In this document: positions 6,688 to 12,792 of the stretch, in pieces
Numbering within the stretch: the first letter of the stretch is position 1
Layout: each line of letters starts with the position of its first letter
Source of the DNA: CAZWRN01 sp964636275
GTDB taxonomy: Bacteria; Patescibacteriota; Microgenomatia; Daviesbacterales; UBA10151
Length of the DNA: 22,913 bases
Assembly: GCA_964636275.1 (NCBI GenBank)
Contig: CAZWRN010000019.1
Coordinates: 1-22,913, forward strand
Reading direction: 5' to 3'
The notes under the pieces: generated by a model
Databases searched by the model: none
Seen by the model: only the letters and a program-made list of their open reading frames with translations
Told to the model about the DNA's origin: nothing
Program-made: the position numbers and the translations under genes

Positions 6688-6692
6688 CTAGA
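6665..6692. other. candidate attachment site at the tRNA-Pro 3' end
   Basis: The tRNA T-loop and acceptor 3' half lie inside the end of the recombinase reading frame. This is the place where tRNA-targeting integrative elements usually join the chromosome. The nearest partial match in the window is at 11092-11112, which shares only the 9-mer AAGTTCAAT and scattered bases beyond it, so the exact core cannot be defined. Confidence 0.35.
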
Positions 6693-8219
6693 TAGGATTT
6701 CCTTCTGTTTTAGGAGGGTGTCAAATGGCTCTTTTAGTTGATACGACGCCACTTTCTCTTCATCAACCATAAAGTTCAAGAAGATTCTTCGACAAATGAT
6801 GTCTTTGACTCTCTCATCTGCCGATTGGATGACAACACCGGCATTTTTTGACAAGTTCAAGAATTGTTCGAGCGTTAATTTATCATCCTCTGGAGTTCTA
6901 ATTTTACTCTCGATTTTAGCAATGTCTTTTTGCAATTCAGCTTCTTCATCTTCCAGTTCACTAACTCTTTCTGCATTCTCTTTGTAAATCCTGCTATTTG
7001 GGTCAAGTTTTAGTATTTGTAAACTTCGTTCTTTTGCCTCTCCCTGCACTCGCTTGAGTACTCCTTGATGGCTGTTTAGTTGAGCCCGTAACTTCTGTCT
7101 GTTCTCATCAGTGAGCTTGTTCAAATTATCATAATAGTCGTGGTACTCTTTCTCGGTGAGTCTCAATCCGTTCTCAAGGAGTTTGTAAATGAAGTCAAAA
7201 ATAACCTTTGCTCTGACGGATTTCTTCTTGCGTAGGCATTCTTTGTTATCACACCGATAATACAAATATCGCTTTGTATTGCCACTAGATGGACCAACTC
7301 TCATGCTTTCATTGCAAAATGAGCAATAGACCATCATTCGTAGTGGGTAAAAAGCGTTAGTATGAGGCTTTGAGGGCTTCATGCGGTGCTTGGTGTATGC
7401 CCATCTCTGTATTTCAAAGAAGTCTTCTTCACTCACAGCTGGCATGAAGTCGTACAACTGCCGCAAGTCAACTTTTTGGTTTGCCTGCACTAAAACACCA
7501 TAATAAAAACTGTCACGAAAAATCTCGCTCAGTATTTGTTTGGACATTCCTATCCTACGACCTGTTGATTTTACTACTCGGAAGTACCCACTTTTCTGCA
7601 AATAATCGGTAATCAATTCAATCGCTTCACCTTGCCTTCTTCTGGTAAATGCCTCACAAATTAGTTTGTGATTGTCTCCATCAGGCAAGTATGAGCCCGC
7701 TTCGTTTGTATAACCATGTTTTGGTGTCGGGGTTTTACCCTCATTAGTAAATCTTCTTCGTACACCTCGAGTGACATCTTGAGAAAGTTTATCTGAGTAT
7801 TGTTTTGAAAGTACAAAAGCCATTCCTAGGAGCATTTTGCCATTAGCATCCCTAGTGAAATGATGGGTAACAAACTTGAGGTCTTTAATGATACCCTCAT
7901 CAATCATGTCGATAATCTCACCGCCCTCAAGCATGTTGCGGGCTAATCTGTCAGGGTTCCATGCAAGAATACCGTCATATTTGCCTGCCCTAATATCTTT
8001 GAGCATTTGTCTAAACAAAGGTCGATTGTTGGGACTTTTAGCTGATTTCTCCTCAATTACTGGAGGCTCTGCTACGGTTATTCCTATTCTTGAAGCTAAT
8101 TGTCTACATTCTGCAATTTGGTCACCTGTAGAGCGTATTTGACGAGACTCATCCTCTGTTGATTTACGAGCATACAATACATACTTTAATTTGGTAAAAT
8201 CCAAAAACTCTTCTTCCAT
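6669..8219 (-). CDS. large serine recombinase (site-specific integrase)
   Basis: The 516-aa protein has the three-part build of large serine recombinases. The resolvase domain (about 12-155) has nucleophile Ser20 in YARKST and the DGILAWNPDRLARN motif. The recombinase DNA-binding domain (about 165-290) includes KHGYTNEAG. A zinc-ribbon (about 302-345) with CSFC and CDNKEC leads into a coiled coil (about 360-450). It would catalyse strand exchange between short att sites. Its last codons (RGDKN and the TGA stop) are read from the antisense of the tRNA-Pro 3' end, which strongly suggests integration into or next to this tRNA. The convergent arrangement also means that read-through would produce RNA antisense to the tRNA. 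Confidence 0.93.
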   Translation of the reverse strand: MEEEFLDFTKLKYVLYARKSTEDESRQIRSTGDQIAECRQLASRIGITVAEPPVIEEKSAKSPNNRPLFRQMLKDIRAGKYDGILAWNPDRLARNMLEGGEIIDMIDEGIIKDLKFVTHHFTRDANGKMLLGMAFVLSKQYSDKLSQDVTRGVRRRFTNEGKTPTPKHGYTNEAGSYLPDGDNHKLICEAFTRRRQGEAIELITDYLQKSGYFRVVKSTGRRIGMSKQILSEIFRDSFYYGVLVQANQKVDLRQLYDFMPAVSEEDFFEIQRWAYTKHRMKPSKPHTNAFYPLRMMVYCSFCNESMRVGPSSGNTKRYLYYRCDNKECLRKKKSVRAKVIFDFIYKLLENGLRLTEKEYHDYYDNLNKLTDENRQKLRAQLNSHQGVLKRVQGEAKERSLQILKLDPNSRIYKENAERVSELEDEEAELQKDIAKIESKIRTPEDDKLTLEQFLNLSKNAGVVIQSADERVKDIICRRIFLNFMVDEEKVASYQLKEPFDTLLKQKEILSSRGDKN

Positions 8220-8240
8220 AGGAAGCTATTTTATCATTTT

Positions 8241-9257
8241 TTAGGAGGTGCTTTTAGAAGTGCGGGGTCTAGATTGTAAATATTCTAACAATCCGTTGTG
8301 AAGATGTTGATTCCCTGGCCATACGACTGTATTGTACCCTGGCATAAATTCTTCTGGGTTTTCCTGTCTAAAATCAATGGAACGGACAGCTTGTGGCAAT
8401 GCTTCACTCATATGTCTGTCTGTACCACCGTTTATAACAGAAAATTTATCTCCCCAAATTTCGATAGCTTCAGAGTCTTGAATATACTCGGGTTTCAATC
8501 CTAAATGGGAGAGGACTTCACTATTTTCTAATGCAAATTTAACGGAAGTCGTTTTAGAAACTCCTTTAATTGCCAAATCCAGCGCGAACATTCCTCCTAA
8601 TCGCGGAGTAATTGGGACATCTGCTTCTTCTAATAGTTGTCCAACCCTTTCCATTACAGGAATTCTTAAATCTGACATATCAAAATCAGGGAAGTGCCCT
8701 TTTAGTTTTTCAATCTGTTCTGTGGTCAAAGCATGAGCATTAACAAACTCAAATGTAATCTGTGGCCCCCTATCTTCAAGCATCACAGCTAATGGATTAT
8801 CTCCAAACTCCTCTTTGAACTGCTTTACTGGCATTGTAGGGTGTGGTTCAAGGTGAAATTCATCAGTAACCTGCTTAACAATCTCACGCCATTTATCTTT
8901 TTGTTCTTGATTGAGCGTTTTGTCATACATGCTGTAATAGGGATGTTCTAGCTCATTACCTGCATCGTCAAAACCTTTTACTTCTGCTCCACTACAATGA
9001 CTTACTAAAACTTTTTTTCGCAACTCTGGTCGGATTAAATCAACAACTCTACGTTTAATACTTGCAAAGCCTGCTCCAGATACTAAAAAGATTGATTTAC
9101 CCTCATCAACTAACCCATTGAGTTCAGTAGCCATCTCTGGTGAAGCTGGTACAAATAAATCAGCGACTGTTTCATCCACATCTGAAACAATCAGTTTTAC
9201 TTTATTATTCCATTCAATTTCTGGTTTCAGTGTTTCCATTTCAGCTTTTGTCTCCAT
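8241..9257 (-). CDS. HAD-superfamily hydrolase (Cof/sugar-phosphatase-like)
   Basis: The 338-aa protein has the HAD phosphatase motifs: motif I DVDET (D26, D28), motif II LVSGAGF with Ser60, a motif III lysine in KGVSKTT (about 231-237), and motif IV GDKFSVINGGTDRHM (D270, D280). The insert between motifs II and III (about 85-225) is a large cap of the type-II class, as in Cof-like and phosphomannomutase-like enzymes that act on sugar phosphates or nucleotides. The substrate is unknown. It starts 99 bp from the divergent DUF4145 gene and ends 21 bp before the recombinase start on the same strand, so the two may be co-transcribed. A perfect TATAAT lies 9 nt before its ATG. Confidence 0.8.
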   Translation of the reverse strand: METKAEMETLKPEIEWNNKVKLIVSDVDETVADLFVPASPEMATELNGLVDEGKSIFLVSGAGFASIKRRVVDLIRPELRKKVLVSHCSGAEVKGFDDAGNELEHPYYSMYDKTLNQEQKDKWREIVKQVTDEFHLEPHPTMPVKQFKEEFGDNPLAVMLEDRGPQITFEFVNAHALTTEQIEKLKGHFPDFDMSDLRIPVMERVGQLLEEADVPITPRLGGMFALDLAIKGVSKTTSVKFALENSEVLSHLGLKPEYIQDSEAIEIWGDKFSVINGGTDRHMSEALPQAVRSIDFRQENPEEFMPGYNTVVWPGNQHLHNGLLEYLQSRPRTSKSTS

Positions 9258-9266
9258 CTACGAGCA

Positions 9267-9272
9267 ATTATA
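9267..9272 (-). promoter_or_regulatory. candidate -10 box of the HAD hydrolase gene
   Basis: A perfect TATAAT on the - strand lies 9 nt before the ATG. No convincing -35 was found at 16-18 bp. Confidence 0.45.
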
Positions 9273-9319
9273 CAAATTTTTACGACGTAAAGATAGTATT
9301 TTTGAGAAAATCACTTCAT

Positions 9320-9335
9320 TGCGACAGGTGTCGCA
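9320..9335. promoter_or_regulatory. palindrome TGCGACANNTGTCGCA, copy 1 (candidate operator)
   Basis: TGCGACA (9320-9326), GG, and TGTCGCA (9329-9335) form a perfect 7-2-7 palindrome in the divergent spacer. It covers GCGACA (9321-9326), the likely -35 of the DUF4145 gene, so a bound regulator would block that promoter. A second perfect copy with a different centre lies at 10911-10926. Confidence 0.55.
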
Positions 9336-9350
9336 CTTTTCTGATAAAAT
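9321..9350 (+). promoter_or_regulatory. candidate promoter of the DUF4145 gene
   Basis: GCGACA (9321-9326) is followed by an 18-bp spacer and TAAAAT (9345-9350), with the ATG 6 nt beyond. The -35 is embedded in the palindrome. No Shine-Dalgarno is present, and a leaderless mRNA is predicted. Confidence 0.4.
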
Positions 9351-9356
9351 AGGCTC

Positions 9357-10037
9357 ATGAAAAGCTGGTGGAGATTAGGCGATGGATTTGGATACAGCGG
9401 AGAAGAATTGGCTCTTTATCGAATAGAATGTCCCTTTTGTGAAGAAAGTGGTAATTATGAAAAAGTCTTCCATGCAGAGAAGAAAAAATCCAACTCCCGA
9501 AAAGTCTTAAATTTCGATACTTATAAATGCAATAACTGTGCTGGTTATGTTCAGGTAGTATGGTCAGCAGATGATAGTTATGGTTCTCACAGATTACATG
9601 ACTATCGTGTTCAACCATGGCCAATAAAAACAAATTCAGCTCCAGAACATTGGCCAGATGCAGTAAAAAGATACTGGGTTCAAGCTCAAAGGTCGTTGGA
9701 AGCTGAAAACTGGGACGCTGCATCTGTTATGGCCAGAAGTGCTCTTCAGGTTACTTTGAGGGAACATAAAGCAGTCGGTAAAGACCTAAAATCTGAAATC
9801 CAAGACTTGGCAGAAAAAGGGATTTTACCTCCACTCATGAAAGAATGGTCAAATGAAGTTAGAGATTTGGGTAATGACTCTGCTCATCCTAAACCTGACC
9901 AAACACCAACTACAGAGGAAGAAGCACGAGATGTTGTCGAATTTTTAGATTTCCTTTTGATTTACTTGTACAATCTGCCTAAACAAATCAAAGACTACAG
10001 AAATAGGAAAAATCCAGAACCTGAGACTGAGAAGTAA
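9357..10037 (+). CDS. zinc-ribbon plus DUF4145 domain protein
   Basis: The 226-aa soluble protein has an N-terminal two-pair cysteine knuckle (CPFC at 25-28 and CNNC at about 59-62), probably a zinc ribbon. A helical DUF4145-like domain covers about 105-210 (AENWDAASVMARSALQVTL, DLAEKGILPP, EVRDLGNDSAHP, ARDVVEFLDFLL). DUF4145 domains are known as stand-alone proteins and as additions to restriction and other defence proteins; their biochemical role is not established. It is transcribed away from the HAD gene, with the palindrome in its promoter. An RNA- or DNA-associated or defence role is only a guess from family context. Confidence 0.75.
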   Translation: MKSWWRLGDGFGYSGEELALYRIECPFCEESGNYEKVFHAEKKKSNSRKVLNFDTYKCNNCAGYVQVVWSADDSYGSHRLHDYRVQPWPIKTNSAPEHWPDAVKRYWVQAQRSLEAENWDAASVMARSALQVTLREHKAVGKDLKSEIQDLAEKGILPPLMKEWSNEVRDLGNDSAHPKPDQTPTTEEEARDVVEFLDFLLIYLYNLPKQIKDYRNRKNPEPETEK

Positions 10038-10077
10038 TTTTTACCAAACGAACTAGTTTGTAACACTCGTCGCAGTT

Positions 10078-10644
10078 TTATTCTTCGCTTTGCCTCTCAC
10101 TAATAAAATCAACAGCCATTGAGGTTGGTTTTAGTCCTTTGCGTATAGACTGAATACGCTGAAGCTCATGTAATGCCCTAAAAAGCTGTCTCTCGCAGGT
10201 ATTGATGTATCGAGCAAAGGTGCGGTCAATAGCATCAACTTTATCTGAAGAAATCCTTGCATAATGGGCTGGTTTGATGAGCTTCAGTTCTTTCAGTCCT
10301 GATACTGCATCGCCTACCCATGAGTTATCAAATGTTGGTGGTGTGATTATTTTTTCTTCATAAACTGCTGGATTGAGGATTTCCATAAAAAACTCCCGCT
10401 CTGCATTAGTTGCTCTTTGGCGTCGGATGTAGGCTGTTACCATTGTCTCAATTAACAATTCTTCGGTTAAAGTCTGAGGCTCGTATTCGCAGATAAACTG
10501 GTTAGTGATAGTTTCGGCATCAGTCACTTCATGAGGTAATAGCACTTGTTTTAACACTCCATGACGGACAGCATTGTATTTGGTGATTTCTTTTCCTGCT
10601 GGTGTTTTGACACCACCTTTTGAATTATGAGTTTGTGTAATCAT
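10078..10644 (-). CDS. conserved hypothetical protein with SKGGVKTPAGKE/NAVRHGVL motif
   Basis: The 188-aa product is not assigned to a function. Its start (SKGGVKTPAGKEITKYNAVRHG) recalls the widespread TPEGKA...NALKHGL motif at the N-terminus of many uncharacterised bacterial proteins found near mobile DNA. The rest (about 45-180) is charged and probably all-helical, with no signal peptide or membrane segment. It lies 17 nt downstream of the 105-aa gene on the same strand, so the two probably form an operon. It converges with the DUF4145 gene, leaving 40 bp between them that holds a weak CAAAC/GTTTG inverted repeat. Confidence 0.65.
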   Translation of the reverse strand: MITQTHNSKGGVKTPAGKEITKYNAVRHGVLKQVLLPHEVTDAETITNQFICEYEPQTLTEELLIETMVTAYIRRQRATNAEREFFMEILNPAVYEEKIITPPTFDNSWVGDAVSGLKELKLIKPAHYARISSDKVDAIDRTFARYINTCERQLFRALHELQRIQSIRKGLKPTSMAVDFISERQSEE

Positions 10645-10661
10645 AGTATTAGTTCAATGTG

Positions 10662-10979
10662 TTACTCCCTATTCTGTTTGGGTTGCTCAACTCCTCGAAA
10701 TACTTGAGTTCTTCGTGGCTCGACACCTTTGAAAGTCTGATTGATTGCATGGTCGTTCATTTCAATTCTGCCACCATTGCCATCACTAATACTGTGCTTG
10801 TTTAATTTGGCTTCTGGAGTATCGGTCTTTACTGAATGCATCACTTTGACTAAATCATGCAGGGGCTTTGGGTCAATTGTTGGCTGTGGAGTAGTTGGCG
10901 GAGGTGAAAGTGCGACATCTGTCGCAGTCTCTTTGCGTGTAATCGTAGAGCTTGAGGCTAAACTACGATTAGTATTCAT
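10662..10979 (-). CDS. small hypothetical protein, Pro/Thr-rich N-terminus
   Basis: This 105-aa ORF has no recognised domain. The N-terminal 45 residues are rich in Ser, Thr and Pro and look disordered. The C-terminal half is charged, with IEMNDHAINQTFKGVEPRR and FRGVEQPKQ as the most protein-like parts. Support for it being real is a perfect TATAAT 7 nt before the ATG and the close spacing to the following 188-aa gene. Codons about 18-23 consist of the second copy of the TGCGACA palindrome, so coding and regulatory signals overlap here. Confidence 0.5.
   Translation of the reverse strand: MNTNRSLASSSTITRKETATDVALSPPPTTPQPTIDPKPLHDLVKVMHSVKTDTPEAKLNKHSISDGNGGRIEMNDHAINQTFKGVEPRRTQVFRGVEQPKQNRE
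10911..10926. promoter_or_regulatory. palindrome TGCGACANNTGTCGCA, copy 2
   Basis: This is a perfect 7-2-7 palindrome with identical arms to 9320-9335 but centre TC instead of GG. It lies 53-68 nt inside the 105-aa gene, downstream of that gene's start, where a bound protein could act as a roadblock, or where the sequence could be a repeat that landed in the gene. Confidence 0.5.
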
Positions 10980-10986
10980 ACCATGT

Positions 10987-10992
10987 ATTATA
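10987..10992 (-). promoter_or_regulatory. candidate -10 box of the 105-aa/188-aa gene pair
   Basis: A perfect TATAAT on the - strand lies 7 nt before the ATG of the 105-aa ORF. The -35 region is poorly matched. It is part of a divergent promoter region shared with the MazG-like gene. Confidence 0.45.
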
Positions 10993-11023
10993 ACTGTTTT
11001 GAGCCTGTTTTAACAGAGTTATG

Positions 11024-11054
11024 TTGAGCAAATCTTGGTCAAATGTTTTATAAT
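11024..11054 (+). promoter_or_regulatory. candidate promoter of the MazG-like gene
   Basis: TTGAGC (11024-11029), a 19-bp spacer and a perfect TATAAT (11049-11054). Transcription would start near 11061, directly before the hairpin at 11064-11112, giving a leader of about 60 nt. That is unlike the leaderless pattern of the neighbours. Confidence 0.4.
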
Positions 11055-11063
11055 CCCAATTGA

Positions 11064-11112
11064 GGAGCATTGATTCCATGAGGGGTTTGAAAAGTTCAAT
11101 CCTCATCGCTCC
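11064..11112 (+). promoter_or_regulatory. nested stem-loop in the leader of the MazG-like gene
   Basis: Three collinear stems nest: GGAGC (11064-11068) with GCTCC (11108-11112), ATGAGG (11078-11083) with CCTCAT (11101-11106), and TTGAA (11087-11091) with TTCAA (11095-11099). The 3' half resembles a tRNA T-loop and acceptor end (TTCAATC then CGCTCCA), but there is no room for a cloverleaf. It may be a regulatory leader, a tRNA-derived remnant or part of an element border. Confidence 0.45.
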
Positions 11113-11122
11113 ATCTCGACTT

Positions 11123-11467
11123 ATGACTATAAAAGAATTACAAGCCAGAGTTGCCAAGTTTCAGGAAGACCGAGATTGGCGACAGTTTCATACGCCGAAA
11201 GATTTGGTGTTATCCATGATGGCAGAGGTAGCTGAAGTTGGGGATCATTTTAAATGGAAGAAACCAGAAGACTTGGAAGAATATTTAAAAACCAATAAAG
11301 AAGAAGTCGCTGATGAACTTGCAGATGTATTACACAATGTACTCTTGATGTCTTACGAACTCGATATAGATTTAGAACAAGCCTTTTCGAAAAAAATGTC
11401 TGAAACCGAAGCTAAGTATCCGGTAGAGAAAGCTAAAGGTGTCAATAAGAAATATAACAAGCTGTAA
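11123..11467 (+). CDS. MazG-like nucleotide pyrophosphohydrolase (dCTPase/RS21-C6 type)
   Basis: From the ATG at 11123 the protein is 114 aa and all-helical. It carries the Mg-binding pattern of the MazG superfamily, ExxE in MAEVAEVGDHFKWKK followed by ExxD in EEVADELADVLHN, and the family landmarks FQEDRDWRQFHTPKDL and KYPVEKAKGVNKKY. Relatives hydrolyse dNTPs or NTPs to monophosphate and pyrophosphate to clean the pool. The open frame begins earlier (11060), but those codons coincide with the leader hairpin and are unlike the family. The gene precedes recA by 140 bp on the same strand. Confidence 0.9.
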   Translation: MTIKELQARVAKFQEDRDWRQFHTPKDLVLSMMAEVAEVGDHFKWKKPEDLEEYLKTNKEEVADELADVLHNVLLMSYELDIDLEQAFSKKMSETEAKYPVEKAKGVNKKYNKL

Positions 11468-11496
11468 ATTCATCACTTTTTTCCTGCAACTGATCT

Positions 11497-11531
11497 TAGT
11501 AAGTAGGCTTTAGGCGTTAATAAGTAGGTAT
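11497..11531. repeat. degenerate heptanucleotide array (TAGTAAG/TAGGCTT-like)
   Basis: Five 7-bp units in register (TAGTAAG, TAGGCTT, TAGGCGT, TAATAAG, TAGGTAT) sit between the MazG-like gene and the recA promoter. Confidence 0.5.
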
Positions 11532-11569
11532 TTGGAATTTGCTTACTATTTTGATCTATTTTGTCCTAG

Positions 11570-11597
11570 TTGCATTATCTCTATAGGAATCTATAAT
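11570..11597 (+). promoter_or_regulatory. recA promoter
   Basis: TTGCAT (11570-11575), a 16-bp spacer and a perfect TATAAT (11592-11597). The recA ATG follows 10 nt later, so the leader would be only about 4 nt. No LexA-type operator was recognised around it, so SOS control of recA is not supported by the sequence. Confidence 0.65.
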
Positions 11598-11607
11598 AAC
11601 CAAACAT

Positions 11608-12723
11608 ATGCCGAAGTCTTCTTTAAAAGTTACCAACGGAATAGACCCAATCTCCCAGGAAAAAGATGCTAAAAAAGCCGCCATCATGGCAGCGATGCAG
11701 CAGATTCAAAAGAATTTTGGAACTGGTTCGATTATGCGGTTGGGTGAGCGGATGGAAAAGATGAATATTGATGTCATCTCAACTGGTTCGCTTGCTTTAG
11801 ATTTGGCTTTGGGTGCAGGTGGTTTGCCCAAAGGTCGCATTGTAGAAATCTATGGTCCGGAAGCTTCCGGTAAGACAACTGTTTGTTTGCACCTGATAGC
11901 TGAAGCTCAGAAAAAAGGTGGTGTGGCTGCTTTTATCGATGCTGAGCATGCACTTGACCCTCAAAGAGCTAAAAAAATTGGCGTCAATTTAGAAGAGTTG
12001 TTGATCTCTCAGCCAGATACTGGTGAGCAGGCTTTGGAGATTGCCGATCAGCTGATCCGTTCCGGAGGTATTGATGTTTTAGTGATCGATTCAGTAGCTG
12101 CTTTAGTTCCCAGATCAGAAATTGAAGGTGAGATGGGAGATTCTTCGATGGGTGTGCAGGCTCGTTTGATGTCTCAAGCACTTCGAAAATTGACTGGTGC
12201 TATCTCCAATACTAATACCCTGGTTATATTTACCAATCAGTTGCGTCAAAAAATTGGAGTGATGTTTGGCAATCCTGAAACTACCACTGGTGGTTTGGCC
12301 CTGAAATTTTATGCTTCTGTCCGGCTTGATGTCCGCAAAATAGAAAATATCAAACAGGGTGATCAAGTAGTAGGCTCTCGCCACCGGGTTAAAGTGGTTA
12401 AAAATAAGGTCGCGCCTCCTTTTAGAATAGCTGAATTTGATATGGATGATATGGGAATTGTCCATGCAGGTGAACTGCTTGATGTAGGTATCGAGATGGG
12501 ACTTTTGACCAAAGCTGGAGCTTTTATCCGCCGAGGTGAGACCTTGATTGGTCAGGGCAGGCAAGCTGCTATTAGTTTCCTACGGGAAAATCCGAAAGAA
12601 GCTGAAAGCCTGGAAAAAGAGATCCGTGATAAATGGATGAAACAAAAAAGTGGTGAGGATAGTTTAGTAGTGGGGCAAGAAGAAGATGACGAAGATGATA
12701 TGGGCATTCAAGAAACTGTGTAA
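11608..12723 (+). CDS. recA: recombinase RecA
   Basis: The 371-aa protein forms ATP-dependent filaments on single-stranded DNA for strand exchange. Walker A is GPEASGKT (83-90), Walker B is DVLVIDS (156-162), and the DNA-binding loop region with GVMFGNPETTTGG spans about 210-229. The C-terminus ends in an acidic tail (EEDDEDDMG), as in E. coli RecA. Compared with E. coli, the highly conserved FINQ is FTNQ and GGNALKFY is GGLALKFY. These look like lineage-specific changes, since all other core motifs are intact. recX follows 69 bp downstream. Confidence 0.98.
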   Translation: MPKSSLKVTNGIDPISQEKDAKKAAIMAAMQQIQKNFGTGSIMRLGERMEKMNIDVISTGSLALDLALGAGGLPKGRIVEIYGPEASGKTTVCLHLIAEAQKKGGVAAFIDAEHALDPQRAKKIGVNLEELLISQPDTGEQALEIADQLIRSGGIDVLVIDSVAALVPRSEIEGEMGDSSMGVQARLMSQALRKLTGAISNTNTLVIFTNQLRQKIGVMFGNPETTTGGLALKFYASVRLDVRKIENIKQGDQVVGSRHRVKVVKNKVAPPFRIAEFDMDDMGIVHAGELLDVGIEMGLLTKAGAFIRRGETLIGQGRQAAISFLRENPKEAESLEKEIRDKWMKQKSGEDSLVVGQEEDDEDDMGIQETV

Positions 12724-12752
12724 TCGTGTATCCCCTTTTTAAAATCAATTTT

Positions 12753-12782
12753 TTGTTTATAAACAATAGTATAGTGTATATA
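12753..12782 (+). promoter_or_regulatory. candidate recX promoter overlapping a 14-bp palindrome
   Basis: TTGTTT (12753-12758), an 18-bp spacer and TATATA (12777-12782), 10 nt before the recX ATG. The -35 is the left half of the perfect palindrome TTGTTTATAAACAA (12753-12766), which could be a repressor site or chance in AT-rich DNA. No terminator hairpin was seen after recA, so read-through is also possible. Confidence 0.35.
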
Positions 12783-12792
12783 TATTTTTTAA

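Larger units (their letters stand above)
6669..11112. mobile_element. probable integrative element inserted at tRNA-Pro (right border uncertain)
   Basis: The stretch holds a serine recombinase ending in the tRNA, a HAD phosphatase, a DUF4145 protein and two unrecognised proteins, and then gives way to the housekeeping block MazG-recA-recX. Two copies of a 16-bp palindrome occur only inside it. No structural phage genes, plasmid replication genes or conjugation genes are visible, so it would be a small non-self-transmissible island. The right border is a guess placed at the hairpin before the MazG-like gene. Confidence 0.35.

Noticed and set aside
8243..8250. AGGAGGTG as a + strand Shine-Dalgarno
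   Set aside because: It is the antisense of the last codons of the HAD protein (Ser-Thr-Ser), and no plausible + strand gene follows.
10045..10060. Bidirectional terminator between the DUF4145 and 188-aa genes
   Set aside because: The CAAAC/GTTTG inverted repeat is only 5 bp and AT-rich, with no clear T-run. Too weak to call.
11064..11112. Second tRNA gene
   Set aside because: Only a T-loop-like and acceptor-like 3' half is present. About 22 nt and a D arm are missing, and the putative T stem has two mismatches.
11060..11122. N-terminal extension of the MazG-like protein (21 codons)
   Set aside because: The codons coincide with the nested hairpin, the family starts at the later Met, and the residues are unlike the domain.
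11468..11607. LexA/SOS operator upstream of recA
   Set aside because: No GAAC-N4-GTTC or CTG-N10-CAG type site could be found near the promoter. The region holds a heptad array and the promoter only.
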